From Coleophoma eucalyptorum (taxonomy: Eukaryota > Ascomycota > Leotiomycetes > Helotiales > Dermateaceae), in NCBI GenBank assembly GCA_026120035.1, contig JALRME010000014.1, positions 124,001 through 188,000 on the forward strand: DNA of 64,000 nucleotides. The letters run 5' to 3'. This document shows, in pieces, positions 1-12,800 of this stretch (positions are counted from its first letter, which is position 1; each line of letters opens with the position of its first letter). The notes below the pieces were generated by a model. That model searched no databases, was not told where the DNA came from, and saw only the letters and a list, made by a program, of their open reading frames with translations. Position numbers and translations under genes: made by a program.

Positions 1-2089
1 ATGTTGCTTCTCAGATCACCCCAGTTCCCGGTGGAGTTGGACCCATGACCGTAGCAATGCTCCTCCAAAATGTAGTAGACTCTGCAAAGACCTACTTTGA
101 GCAACAAAAGGCCCGGGCTATTAAGCCTCTTCCATTGAAGCTTCAAAACCCTGTGCCATCTGATATTGCCATCTCCAGAGCTCAAAACCCAAAGCAGATA
201 ACTCGGGTTGCCAGAGAGATTGGAATTTCAGGACATGAGCTTGAGCCATATGGAGCATACAAAGCCAAGGTTGATCTCAGCATTCTCAAGCGTCTTGAGC
301 ACCGCCGAAACGGTCGTTACGTTGTTGTCACTGGTATCACTCCAACACCACTTGGTGAGGGTAAGTCTACCACTACCATGGGTATTACACAAGCTATCGG
401 AGCTCATCTCAACCGCATCGCTTTTGCCAACGTCCGTCAACCCAGTCAGGGACCAACATTTGGTATCAAGGGAGGTGCTGCTGGAGGTGGATACAGTCAA
501 GTTATTCCTATGGATGAGTTCAATCTCCATTTGACTGGAGACATCCATGCTATCACTGCCGCCAACAATCTCTTGGCTGCCGCCATCGAGACTCGTATGT
601 TCCACGAGAACACCCAAAAGGATGGGCCTCTGTACAAGCGTCTTGTTCCTACAAAGAAGGGCAAGCGCGAGTTCCAGCCAATTATGTTCCGTCGTTTGAA
701 GAAGCTTGGTATCACCAAGACCGACCCCAACGAGCTCACTGAAGATGAGATTCATCGCTTTGCCAGATTGGACATTGACCCAGCCACCATCACCTGGAGA
801 CGTGTCCTTGATGTCAACGATCGTCATTTGAGAGGTATTACCGTTGGCACTGCAGGCACCGAGAAAGGCCAAACCCGTGAGACTGGATTCGATATTTCTG
901 TTGCCAGTGAATGTATGGCTATTCTCGCCTTGAGCAACGACCTCAATGATATGAGAGAACGTCTTGGCAGCATGGTCATCGGTACGTCCAGAAATGGCGA
1001 CCCTGTCACTTGTGACGACATTGGCGCTGGAGGTGCACTTACTGCCTTGATGAAGGATGCCATCAAGCCCAACCTTATGCAAACCTTGGAAGGTACTCCA
1101 GTTTTTGTCCATGCCGGGCCATTTGCCAACATTAGTATCGGAGCAAGCTCTGTTCTTGCCGACAAGCTTGCCTTGAAGCTGGCTGGTACCGAGGCCGATG
1201 AGAACCACAGCGAGAAGGCTGGATTCGTTATTACTGAAGCCGGATTCGACTTTACCATGGGTGGAGAGCGATTCTTCAACATCAAGTGCCGTTCCTCCGG
1301 CCTTGTTCCTGATGTTGTTGTCATTGTTGCAACTGTCAGAGCTCTGAAGGTCCACGGTGGTGGTCCACCAATTGCTCCTGGTGCAGCCCTTGACAAGGTA
1401 TACCGTGAAGAGAATGTTGAAATTCTCAGAAAGGGATGTGTCAACCTCAAGAAGCACATTTCCAATGCGAAGCAATACGGTGTCCCAGTTGTTGTCGCTA
1501 TCAACAAGTTTGAGACTGACACTGAGGCTGAGATTCAGGTCATCCGGGAGGAGGCTATCTCCGCCGGTGCTGAGGATGCTATTCCAGCAAACCATTGGGC
1601 TGAGGGTGGTAAGGGTGCCGTAGAACTCGCCAAGGGAGTCATTGCTGCCAGTGAGAAGGAGAAGGAGTTCGGCCTTCTCTATAACCTTGAAGGAAGTGTT
1701 CAAGAACGTTTCGAGAGCATCGCAAAGAAGATGTATGGCGCCGATAAGGTTGAGCTTAGCGAGCTCGCTCAACAGAAGGTGGACACCTATACCAAGCAAG
1801 GTTTCGGCAACTTGCCAATCTGTATTGCAAAGACACAATACTCGTTGTCTCATGACCCAGATCTCAAGGGTGCACCAACTGGATTTACTGTTCCTATTAG
1901 AGATGTCAGACTTGCCGCCGGTGCAGGTTATCTGTAAGTTGACTCACTACGACTGTTTGATTTTGACTAATAGTTTCTAGCTACGCATTGGCAGCAGATA
2001 TCCAAACCATCCCTGGTCTCCCTACAGCTCCTGGTTACCTCAACGTCGATGTTGACACCGAAACTGGCGAGATTGATGGTCTCTTCTAA
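1..2089 (+). CDS. ADE3: C1-tetrahydrofolate synthase, 3' part (formyl-THF synthetase domain), 5'-truncated by window
   Basis: Trifunctional folate enzyme. The part visible is mainly the ATP-dependent 10-formyl-THF synthetase (ligase) domain. The frame is open from the window edge (first full codon at 3) and opens with the [15 protein letters not shown] end of the methylene-THF dehydrogenase/cyclohydrolase domain, so the ATG at 45 is internal and the gene starts outside the window. The ligase P-loop [13 protein letters not shown] is near base 350. One intron, 1934-1980 (GTAAGT...CTAG), splits a Leu codon. Exon 2 (1981-2089) encodes the family's C-terminal ending PGLPTAPGY...GLF followed by TAA. 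About 665 residues are seen, of roughly 940 expected. Whether this is the cytosolic or the mitochondrial copy cannot be told without the N-terminus, so the symbol is by family only. Confidence 0.95.
1934..1980 (+). other. intron of C1-THF synthase
   Basis: 47-nt intron with GTAAGT donor, TGACTAATAG branch-like element and TTCTAG acceptor. Removing it joins CT|C into a Leu codon and gives the expected conserved C-terminus. Confidence 0.9.
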
Positions 2090-5000
2090 GACCATTACAG
2101 CCTTCTAGTACTATTTTCTATTTTGTGTAATGATTTTCCATCCAAAATGTTCAACAGCATATTCGGCATGTTATGGGAGCACATTCAACGTGCATGGACA
2201 AGGCGCATCTTCAACAGCGGTGGGCAAAGGCGTTTAGAAAGGGCAATGATGTCATATAGACAGATATCCATCCATGGTCAACCTCATGGTACAAATTTAG
2301 CATGATTATGAATTCTTTTTCAAGACTTGCCGCTTAGTCCTCGTGGTCTTTACTTGTACCATTCGTAAACTTAATGGCGCTGTCTGAACTTTGTGACTGG
2401 GCCCTGGAATTTTAATGGCTTCGCCTGTGATGCTGTAAAAGCAGAGAATTCCGCGGGTGCATGCTGCCAAGCTGATTTAGGTTCACAACCGTCTTGTTTT
2501 TTACAATATCACTCAATTCATCCTTGGTGTACCGGGAATCAATTGATCAGAACCGTAAAAACCTCGATGGTGCAAAGTAGGTAAGCATCCATGGCGGTTT
2601 CCAGCCACAAGAAGTTCACACACAAGATATCATTGCATATAGAGAGCAGAATTGGGTACTGACATTGATAGAAATTGATACTTGTAATATACACGAGGTG
2701 CAATTGAAAAAGTGTTGAAACGGAACTGAGTATGGATCTTCCGACTATTGATAAGTTCGGGGACACACCTATTGAGAGTCTTATGGCGAGGTTGTTTGCA
2801 TTGTGATTTGTTCCAATATAGGAGGGTATTTGTATTGTGATAATTCCTAACTAGCAGGTTGACAAGGACCTAGCCAGGGGTTATGGCGCTGTCTGTGGCT
2901 CTATATCAATTGGCCTCGCGGTATTGTTGGATTCGTTTTTCTTTCCCTGCGCTGATCTCATGCAGGACTGCTTCGTTCTGGGCTAGAATATGCGTTTTTT
3001 TTCGCGTGTGGGAAACTGCCATGGTCGTGTCAACGTCGGTGTGAAGGCTCGTTGATTAGGGTACATAGAACAGAAGTGATTAGGGCAATCTCTGTGTTGA
3101 TTCTTTCGTAGCAAGATGTTGATACATACTTGAAGATAAGAAGTTCGGGTTTCTTTCTGTACAAGATGTCTCAGACTTGGAGTCGTCTTTACGGCCACCA
3201 TACCTTCCCTTTACTATAGGACGATGACTGGACTTCTCAGGGTATTTATTACGTTAGAAACAGGGAAGATGAGCAAAAGCCATAAAGTGCTGGTAGTTTG
3301 GAAGTTATTTTGGAGACTACGATGATGCAGTCATATCGTAACGCTACACAGATTTCGGAGTTTTCTTTTTGAAAGGACCACATCCTACATGTAGTCATAG
3401 AATGTACTTATTTGAGTAAATACTTAAGGCCACTGTGAATCTAAAAGACTGGTCAGATGGCGAACCCGATTACATCTCGTGCCAATTGAACATCTCTTTA
3501 TGCAGCTGGAGCTTGTTCTGGGATATGGCGACAAGTTGGACTCGCTTATAAGCGATTCAACCGTGTCCGCGGCGTAAGGTAAGGTTTTATACCTTGGGAT
3601 TAATTTTCCGGTATAGCTATTGAGTTTCCTTTGTAGGTTAAACTACATTCCAAGTCATCTTGGAGCTCGATGAATGGCTCTTGACGGGTTTGAGTAGTCT
3701 CGGCAGCTCTGACCAGTTGTGAATACGAGACATCTGGTCTTCATTGACCGACCATAGAGTTTGCAAATTTCGGGTTGGACCCTTGAATGTTAATATGAAA
3801 GTGAATCCATCTCTAACATCCAAGCGGTCGTTAATTATAGCCAAATCTCCCATCTTTCGCGCGTACCAGCGGTGTGTTTGCCACACGTGACCGGGATGCC
3901 ACCTCACCGGAACTTCTTCGTTTACAGTTGCCTTTCAGCGATGATCCTCGGGTTCAGCACGTCCCAAGAGATAGATTATGCAACAAGCATTCCTCAGAAA
4001 TCTCGGTCATAGAATTGACATTATCGCGCTCAGTCGCGCTCAGCCGTCTCTTCTGATCGCTCTCATCTCACAAAACACGCACGATAATGACATATCAACT
4101 TACCAGATCAGATGACAATGGCCAGGTAATGCGTGCAGCATCTGAAGCCGGTAGCTCACCGCCTTCGGGACTATAGGCAAGGGGAGGGCCATAACTCAAG
4201 TCTCCAGTACAACTGAAGTATCCGGTTGATTGATGGATGGCTGCGCAATCGAGCGGCGACCAGGTTGTACCGTCACCAAAAAAGGCTGCTAGAATGCATT
4301 GCATTGCATATATTGGACTTTCCTGAGGAGGATGTCGGTGACAAGGAGAGCCGATCTGACAACGTAGTGCAGGTACTAAAAACTTGTTTTTTGGATAGCT
4401 TCAGCACCCTTCCGAGGTTCACTATCATGGACGAGCGACTGCTGACACGCTGACATACGTCAGCCCTCGGGGAACTGAATCCCTGGGGTTTGTGCTGGTG
4501 GGCAGGGACCTGCACTTTACCTTATCGCAGGAACCAACGGTCAATCAGGAAAGAAGCTTCTTTTAATGATCTTGCAATGAAGGCAGAATCCTTCTAATCT
4601 CTACACAATTAATCCATCCCCCCGAAGATTTCTGGCGGTAAAAATGTTGGATAAGCTGCGGTAGGAAGCTGTTGGTTATGACTGCTGTGGAGCCCGCGGC
4701 AAGAAGGTAAGGTCAAAGATGGGATAAGGCAGCGAAGCTGTGCCGACCTGCCCATTCGAGCCGTAGCTGGACTGAGGATTTTTCTGTATGATAGACTAAG
4801 TGAACTACCTCGTAAGTGAAGCCAACACGAACTGAGAGCCCCTTCACCATGCCATACAAGCATTACCCGCCCGGCTTGGGTGCTTATCATTTGCCCCTGG
4901 TGCAAGGCTACGGAACCTCGACAGCGATACACACGAACGACTTGCCCTCCTCAACCTGGTGCCTTTCTTAGTGCATCCAGTCGTCGGCGAGGACTGTCCT

Positions 5001-5463
5001 GTCAACCTGGGCGGAGCTTTTGCCTCGCACCTATTGTAGCCGTGGTAGCTTACGCAAAGTCCCTTGGACCTAGAAGGTCACGCAATGGACACCTGCAGGC
5101 ACCGTGCAGACGGCCATGAAGGGTTGGAGCTTGTACCCTTCCTTCCTCCTTTCTCGCGTGCACCGGATTTGATGTGAGGGTCGCTGGGCCGGGAGCACCG
5201 AAGACGGTTGATCTGGATCTTGATTCAACACCCCTCCCCTGCGCGACTTAGATGATCGCTGGTTATCTTCGTCATACACGCTTTTATTCTGCCCGACTTA
5301 TTTCCATCTAGGAAGCTCAGTAGGAAATAGAGTCTTAGGAGAAGCCCGCCCGGGCAAGCTCTGCGAGGAGCTCAAAAGCTGGTCAATCCCCACAGTTTTT
5401 TTTTCGTGTTCTGCTTCCGCTGTGCTTATTACAATCTTTGCTACCACTTGAAGGCCCTGAAGG
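2090..5463. other. gene-free stretch, 3.4 kb
   Basis: It contains the 3' UTR of C1-THF synthase and the upstream region of the carboxypeptidase. Only short ORFs (107 codons or fewer) on both strands, none with a recognisable motif or a convincing spliced extension. I see no RNA gene or repeat. Confidence 0.6.
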
Positions 5464-7612
5464 ATGCATTTCTCATCACTTGTCTCTGTCGTGGCTGTTG
5501 CCGTTGGGGTTGTTGAAGCTGGACGAAGCTATCAACATGTAGGTAAAACTGCGAGAAATGACCCGAGGCTCAGTAGAAGAACTGTAGAGCCCCGATACCA
5601 AACTCACAATTCTTTGGAGCCCAGATATCTTACAGCAGCCGCAGAGAGTAAGCAGTTTATTTCTTCGCTTGAGCTTCGCGCAACTAATCCCTGGCAGAAT
5701 ACGTCGTCAATGGCACAGCTATTCCAGACGTTGATTTTGATATCGGCGAAAGTTACGCAGGATTAATGCCCATCTCCAAGAAACAAAACGAGACGGATGA
5801 GTTCTACTTTTGGTTCTTCCCATCGGAGAATGCACAGGCAGAGGACGAAATTTTGATTTGGCTGAACGGCGGAGTGAGTCCACAACCTCCTTACCTGAGA
5901 CGAGCCACCGCACAAGTGCAGATGTGATCAATCTTCCAAAACCTTAGTTTGGTTGTGAGGACGATAAACAACAGATGACCTGAATGACTAAATCGACCTC
6001 AGTTGTTGGAGGCCATCTGACTGCTACTGAGTGACAAGAATGTCTGATGTCTAGCTCATCAGTTCAACCCTGATTGCTGAGCTAGGCTTAGTACTTCTTC
6101 AAAAAGCATTGTTTCCGCCAATACCCTTTTCAATTGACTTAAGTATAAGCCAAAAGAAAAGGGCGAGGGGAACCACAGACCTGCCATCAAAGACAAGCCT
6201 GTGGAAATAAAAACTAATTTTTCTTCCCAGCCTGGCTGTTCCTCACTCGAGGGTTTCCTGCAAGAAAACGGTCCTTTTCTCTGGCAATACGGCACCTACA
6301 AGCCCGTGAAGAACCCATGGAGCTGGACCAACCTCACAAACGTCGTCTGGGTTGAGCAGCCCATCGGCACTGGGTTCTCTCAAGGCACTCCAACCGCCAC
6401 GGACGAGATAGATGTTGCCGCGCAGTTTATGGGCTTCTGGGAGAACTTCGTGGATACATTTGATTTGCAAAACCGACGTGTCTTTATTGCAGGTGAATCG
6501 TATGCAGGCTATTATGTTCCTTATATTGCTTCTGCCATGTTGGACACAAATAACACAAAGGTAAGTTTATAGTAGGGAATTCGGGAGTTTTCTGGTACTA
6601 ACGAACTGAATAGTACTTCAACGTTGAAGCAACCATGGCCTACGATCCATCTACAACTTATGACGCGATCGCTCAGGAGATCCCAACCTTGGACTTTGTC
6701 AACTACTGGGGAGGTTTATTCCCTTTCAACGACACCTACAAAGCCTACATCTCCAACATGTCTGCGGCATGCGGATACGACGACTACGTAAGCAAGTACT
6801 TGACCTTCCCACCAAGCGAATTCCAGCCATCACCCACCGAGCTTCCAGGAACAGATGAAGACGGGTATACTCTCCCCGAGTGCGATATCTGGGATTCAAT
6901 CATCAATGAGGCCACCTGGATCAATCCATGTTTCGATGTCTACCAAGTCGCAACCACCTGCCCTGTTCTCTGGGACGTGTTAGGTTTCCCTGGTGATTTT
7001 GAATACACACCGGTGGGCTCCGAGATCTATTTCAACCGCAGTGACGTCCAAGCCGCCATCAACGCGCCCGTTGGAACGAACTGGGCAGAATGTACGAATA
7101 CTGATGTCTTTGTCAATGGCACGGACAACTCCCCACCCTCGACCACGACCGTCTACCCAGGTGTCATCGAGCGCAGCAAGCGAACAATCATCGGCCACGG
7201 TGCCCTCGATATGATCCTTTTGGCAAATGGCACCCTCTTGGGCATCCAGAATATGACATGGGGAGGTGAAGTTGGGTTCCAAACCAAGCCCACTGACGCA
7301 TTCTATGTGCCTTTCCACGACCCTTCTCCTGATATCTGGGAAAATTCTAACATCGGTACTCTTGCTGGTGCAGGCGTGTTGGGAACTACGCATACCGAGC
7401 GAGGCCTCACTTGGGTAGGTATCGATCTCTCAGGCCATATGGTACCTCAATATGCTCCATCGGCTGCGTACAGACATCTTGAGTTCTTGCTTGGCAGAAT
7501 CGATTCTCTATCAAGCACGGTCCCTTTCTCGACGGATTATTACCCACAACCAAACACTACGCTGGGCAACGGCACGGCGCCACCATACAGAAGGGGAGTT
7601 CAGCTGCTGTAA
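5464..7612 (+). CDS. secreted serine carboxypeptidase (peptidase family S10)
   Basis: Removes C-terminal residues from peptides at acid pH and is secreted or vacuolar. Four exons: 5464-5647, 5698-5873, 6231-6560 and 6614-7612, giving 562 aa, normal for fungal S10. An N-terminal signal peptide (hydrophobic [17 protein letters not shown]) comes first. Family motifs follow in order: [11 protein letters not shown] spanning intron 2, [16 protein letters not shown], the nucleophile in [11 protein letters not shown], an Asp within GHGALDMI and the His in SGHMVPQY, which complete the catalytic triad. Several N-x-S/T sites suit a glycosylated secreted enzyme. Intron 2 (5874-6230, 357 nt) is long for this genome. 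The start is the first ATG before the signal peptide. It converges on the Ups1 gene. Confidence 0.93.
5874..6230 (+). other. long intron 2 of the serine carboxypeptidase gene
   Basis: GTGAGT donor directly after the codons for WLNGG and TTCTTCCCAG acceptor directly before PGCSS. The splice therefore rebuilds the invariant S10 motif. At 357 nt it is about seven times the usual intron length here, and I see nothing coding in it. Confidence 0.9.
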
Positions 7613-8456
7613 TTGTAATTGTTGTGCTCGGGGTTTGGGGGATATAATGCGAGGCTAGGGTTGATCATAGTTTGGCGGTATTATCAAAATATTTTTTAAA
7701 TGTAATGCCTTTTTTGATCTACATTTAGACCTATGTCCCTGGTTGCGAACCTTTGAGCTTTAACCATTCGAAAAGCTATCCTCCTTGATCAGTACTTGAA
7801 GTGTTCACTGTACATCTTTCTTATTACTAATATATCCTCAGCGATTCAAGAAGTCCTCTCCCATTACGAACCAGGAGGCCATCATTGGGCAATTCACATC
7901 TGCGGCCCACTTTTCTCTTGGTTATCCTCCCTCCCTAACTTCAGACACTACCTGAAATGCATATTGAGCCTTACTTCGTGGCTCCCATTGTCAACCGTCC
8001 TCAATCTCCACGAATCGGGACTTAGATACACTAATCTGCATATCGTCCCCTTGCGTTATCGTCGTACCTGTATCGCCCATAATCACGTTTGCAAACAGGG
8101 AAGAAAAAAAGCCCATCAAACCAGGTGGAAGTAAGAACCCAAATTGTGAATTGAATTGAAGAAGTTATGTATATTCGTATACTTCGTTGTTTGTTTCTTT
8201 TCTTTGATGGTTTTGTGTACGTGGAGAGTGAGGGTTGTCTTACAAGAAAAAAAGATATCGGAAAACGGAAAACGCCAGATCCTAAATGCAAACCCCCAAA
8301 ACGCAGACTCCTTCGCTTTCCAGATGGTGATAGTAGTACAGTTGTGCAAGCCCCGTCAAAGATGCGATGTGAACGGAAGCAAGCCAGATTCGCAATCCCA
8401 TCATCTTTCCACGGACCCCTTTTCATCCTCATATTCAAACAAGATATATCAACACA
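7613..8456. other. convergent intergenic region, carboxypeptidase / UPS1
   Basis: Shared 3' region of two convergent genes. It is AT-rich around 7680-7720 and 8100-8170, with no recognisable gene. Confidence 0.6.
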
Positions 8457-9179
8457 TTATTCGTTCACAGCAGCGGCGAAGACCAGCTCCCGATCTTTCC
8501 GCATCCCATCCAACACACCTCCCAGGCCACCGCTTCGGAGACGTTCCAGCACAACCATCATGCCCTCCTTAGCCTTGCCGAGTTGATTCTCCGTCTTCCG
8601 GCTGGCAATCGCCTCAATCGACCTCTGGATCCCGCTCTTGCCAAGATTGGCAAAGAAGCCATTGTTCTCGGGAATCTCGTTCTCATCCTTGACCTTATTA
8701 GCCCTCGCACGCAAGCGCTCTCCCAAGCGGCTACGGAAGGTGACGGTTGTTGTGACATCGGTGCTATCTTCACTCCGGCCCTTAGCTGCCGCAGAAGAGG
8801 TCGGCACAGATCGGTATTCTTGGCTCTCGATGACGCTGAGGATACTGGTCCAGTCCAAGTTCTTGCTCTCGGTCCGCATCCACCCTTCCTTGACATCTAC
8901 CTCGCAGGTCTCGAGGATATAGCTCTCGCTACGGCCACCACTAACATTGCCAAGCACGCTCTTGGGCAGGAGCTTCATCACCGCGGGAGGGAGTCGCGTG
9001 CGCTTTTGGTGGATGCGTGTCGTGGTCAATCGACCAGTGACCGGGTCGATGACCCGCGAGATGGTATCGGTCGATAGAACATGGGTGGAATAGGGATTTG
9101 GATAGCGGAGGAAGTAGGCTAGAGCTACGGCTGGGAAAGAATAAGAGTAGGAGTAAGAGGACTCGTAGAATTTAACCAT
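8457..9179 (-). CDS. UPS1: PRELI/MSF1 domain protein, Ups1-like mitochondrial phosphatidic acid transfer protein
   Basis: Intermembrane-space lipid carrier that, with Mdm35 in the known family, moves phosphatidic acid to the inner membrane for cardiolipin synthesis. Single-exon gene of 240 aa. The PRELI domain starts at the N-terminus. The stretch FLRYPNPYSTHVLSTDTISR, followed by a TTR segment, is far closer to yeast Ups1 (RYPNPYSPHVLS) than to Ups2/3. KNLDWTSILSVIE corresponds to the RNLDHTGIMKVEE region. The C-terminal tail (last ~60 residues) is longer than in yeast. The ATG at 9177-9179 is followed directly by the domain, so the start is secure. It is tandem with the remodeler gene, 634 bp downstream of it. 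Confidence 0.9.
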   Translation of the reverse strand: MVKFYESSYSYSYSFPAVALAYFLRYPNPYSTHVLSTDTISRVIDPVTGRLTTTRIHQKRTRLPPAVMKLLPKSVLGNVSGGRSESYILETCEVDVKEGWMRTESKNLDWTSILSVIESQEYRSVPTSSAAAKGRSEDSTDVTTTVTFRSRLGERLRARANKVKDENEIPENNGFFANLGKSGIQRSIEAIASRKTENQLGKAKEGMMVVLERLRSGGLGGVLDGMRKDRELVFAAAVNE

Positions 9180-9813
9180 GGTTGCGGCTTTTTCGAAGGG
9201 ACAATGGGGACGCTATGAAGACATCTGCAGATTAGAAAATGGAGTTCGAGAGTGCGATATGAAAGAGAGAGAGGGTGAATGAGGAGATGGGGTGGTGTGG
9301 TTGGTAGGTGGTGATGAGCTTCCGCATCTTTCGATCAGAGGCTGGCTTGAGAATATGCAGGCTAATCTCGATGGGGCTAGTGGTTTGCGGGGCTTTGTCG
9401 CGCGACCAGTTTGACTTCGCTTGGTTCGTCGTCGTGGATGCTCGCATGTGAAGTTGCCCCATTGCTTCAGTCGCCCCCTCGGTCTGAATACCGCCTTTTG
9501 AACATGGCATGCCATATGCATGGCCTTGATATATCTCTGGGCAAATGTTTCTTGTCGCTTTTGGCCCTGGCCGTGAGCCCACTTCATTCACTCAAAACAC
9601 GCTGCACAATTAGTCAACATCGCCCGTGGACGACGCTCGAAAGACTGGCTTTGCGAATGGAAAGAAAAAGTATGTTGACTCGATTGATGCGCAAGAATGG
9701 CTTGCATCTTTACTCCCCGCATCTCAAAACGCCTTGCTCAAGCTCTGAATTGTCCTCCCATTCCAAGCCCTTAAAACCATTCTAGCCGCAGGTCAAAATA
9801 GAAATCTAAGTTG
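9180..9813. other. intergenic region, UPS1 promoter / mit1 3' end
   Basis: Upstream region of UPS1 and 3' region of the remodeler. Several short overlapping ORFs (124 aa or fewer) with no recognisable features. Confidence 0.55.
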
Positions 9814-12800
9814 TCACAAATTCCGAGCTCTCCTGGATGGGATCTCAACCCTAGGCTGGAATCTGTGCCTCTTTCCATCAGCAAGAAGGCCTCGAAGGTA
9901 TTTCTTTGCTATTTCCACTTCATGCGGCGATTCTTGACTTCTCTGAAGCGCATCGAGCATGAGTCGAATTTGCACTTCAGAAGCCAGATGAGGGCATGCT
10001 TTGGAGATACCAAAGTGAGCGAGGCCGCAAAGACCACAGTATTCAATACCTCTGCTTTCTATCTCGCATTTCAAATCGGAGGAATGACTACTTTGGCAAA
10101 CATCACAATAAACCTCCTCTATCCTTAGATTGGATCGTCTGTTTGTTCGTGAACCGTAGGTGCTGCTGGGTGGCCTTGGATGGGGATGGACTAGTTGTTG
10201 TGAATGTGCATGCTGGATATCGTGTCTGTTGGGCATGTCCGGTTGCTTCGGAATTGCAGCCATATCACGCTCCTGAAAATGGCGACCATCATGCCGAACA
10301 TTAATCGTCCCCTTCTGGGGGAGCTGTTGGGGCTGGGCCTGAACATGACTGTAGTCTTCAGTGTTGTAGCGAATGTCGACGCTGACTTCTGGCGCTGATA
10401 CTTTTGTTAGCGTTGCTTTCTTTAATCTACTTCGCAGGTCTCTCCATTAGTGGACACTGCCATTTCATAACTTAAAGAACGATTTGCAAGCATGATTGGT
10501 GATAGGGATGGTAAGTCAACTCTCTTTTGAGATAAGGCTTGTGTTAGAGCTTTCTCACACAGCATCTGCAATAGGCAATGTCTTCACAAGAGCTCCAACT
10601 TGGAACAACTTTGCTCAAATGCATCTCTTTTTACAGCCTCGGTTCGCTCTGATGAATTAGTCTTGATGATGCTTAGACTTGATTTTTTTGATCTTGTTGT
10701 CTTATTGCTTTTGACAAGCGCCTTTCTGCCCTTCGCTTGATTTGCAGAAATTTGATTTTCTTTGGTTTTTGCTTCGGTGTTTGCTTTGCTTGCGCTCCTT
10801 TGAATGGGGGTTGACTTGGCTAGTTTTTGAGCTTTTGGGAATTTGGCTGGAGCTGTCGGCTTCGACGCTCCTTTCTTCCTAGCTGTACTATTGGTCGTTG
10901 ATTTTGCTTTCAAAGTCGCTGTCTTGCTTTGTCTAGCTGGTTTCACACGTTTTGCCCGGCCTGAAGTATGATTCTGTCGCGTACCTTTTCCTAATGAAAT
11001 TGATGCGTGCCTAGGACGGTCAGACTGTAATCCGTTCAGATCAACATGTTCTGGATCTTCTTCCTCTTCCTCTTCTTCTTCGGTCTCTCCTGCTGCAGCG
11101 AATTCAGTGTCACTCTCTTTGTCATCATTCCTTTTGCGGCGCCCAAGCCTTTTGACAGGAGAAGTGGTTAAACCATCATCAAGCTCTGTCTTCTGATAGT
11201 CGACAGTCTAACATGTGTTAGCCACATGACATATTCCAAACAGATTTTATATACCTGGCGAACTCGTTTGCCACGGCCCAGAGTAACCATATTCTTTGCT
11301 GCTTCAGCCGCAGCATCCGCCTCACGTTGCTTCAAAATCTTCTCCCATACTGAAGCGTCTGGAGCGGATATCTCAACATCGGAATCGTCGATTTCCTCAA
11401 GCTCGCCCTTCTGAGACCACACGCGAGCATGGGAAAAGGCCGATTCTGCCGTCTTGTCTTCATCCGTAGTAGTGTTTTCAATCGTTGCTCGATCTAAAAG
11501 TTTATCCACGGAAGCTGAGTCGTATCGAATATCAGCACTGTCGTCATCATTGAATAATGCCTCGGCTCCATGCTTTAAAATGGATTCCAAGTCAATAGGG
11601 ACTTCAGTTTCAGTTCCCATGGTCTCAATGAGAGCATGGTCTAAAGACATCTTTTTACGTCCAATCTGAGTAATCTTCTCTTCTGCGCTATCTTTTGTCA
11701 TCAACTGGAAGACAAGCACTTTCTTTTTCTGTCCAATTCGATGTGCCCGAGAAAGAGCCTGGATATCTTGGTGCGGATTATAATCAGGATCCATAATAAT
11801 AACGGTATCCGCAGTTGCAAGGTTGATGCCAACACCACCAGCACGGGTAGAGAGCAAAAACGCAAAAATATCCGAGTCTGGATGATTGAAAGCATCGATG
11901 CGTTTCTGTTTTTCCATCGCGCTTATGGTCCCGTCTAATCGCCTGAATGGAAGATCAAGACTATTTAAGAAATCCTCAATAATATCAAGCTGATTTAAGA
12001 ATTGACTGAAGATCAATACACGATGACCACGATCTTTTAGCTTAGGAAGCATGGTCTCCAAAAGCTGTAGCTTGGATGAAGCTTCAATAAGCTGTCGTTG
12101 CATGACTTCAGGCGTAGCTTCCTCCTCAATAGCTGAGCTGAACATGAACGGATGGCATAGGACTTTCCGGAGTTGCATGAGTATATTATTCAGATTCCCC
12201 TTCTCTTGCGGTCGAAGAGCCTTATTTGTCTGGCCGAAAATTGACTTGATCAATGCTGGGTTCCTAGCAATGATAGACTTGCACAGCTTCTTCTGAAGCA
12301 CAGTCATGGAGACTGGAACAATCACTTGACCCATCGGAGGCAAGAACTTGAGGACTTGTTGCTTAGTACGCCTTTTGCAGCAGTTAGAAACGCCAGATTT
12401 GGTGTCAAATAGGTCCTTACCTGAGAAAGAACGGTTCGATAAGTGTTTGGACTTCTTTGATCTTATCATTTGTTAAATCTTCATATTCCTCCTCCAAGTC
12501 CTTAGCATTTTGTGAAGGATCTAGAAATTGCAGTAGATTGAACAGCTCGCGAAGATTGTTTTGCAACGGCGTTCCTAACTGGTCAGTGAAAGAATAAAAC
12601 AGGCTTGCTAATTACATACCGGTCAATAAGACGCGAAACGGCACTTTTAAAGATGTCAGAGCCGTATACAATAGGTTAGCATCATTCTTCAGTCGTTGCC
12701 CTTCGTCAACTATCATCCCAGCCCACTTGATTTTGCGGAAGAATGCTCTATCGTCGACAGGAGCTTCATAGGATGTCACAACGACATGTGCTCGCATGTC

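Noticed and set aside
228..1853. 541-codon open frame on the minus strand
   Set aside because: It is antisense to the C1-THF synthase exon, has no motif, and arises from codon bias of the real gene.
10490..10675. Plus-strand ATG with GTAAGT donor and CACACAG acceptor giving a ~33-residue spliced ORF
   Set aside because: Lies antisense over the proposed 3' exons of the remodeler, is tiny and has no recognisable product. Probably chance.
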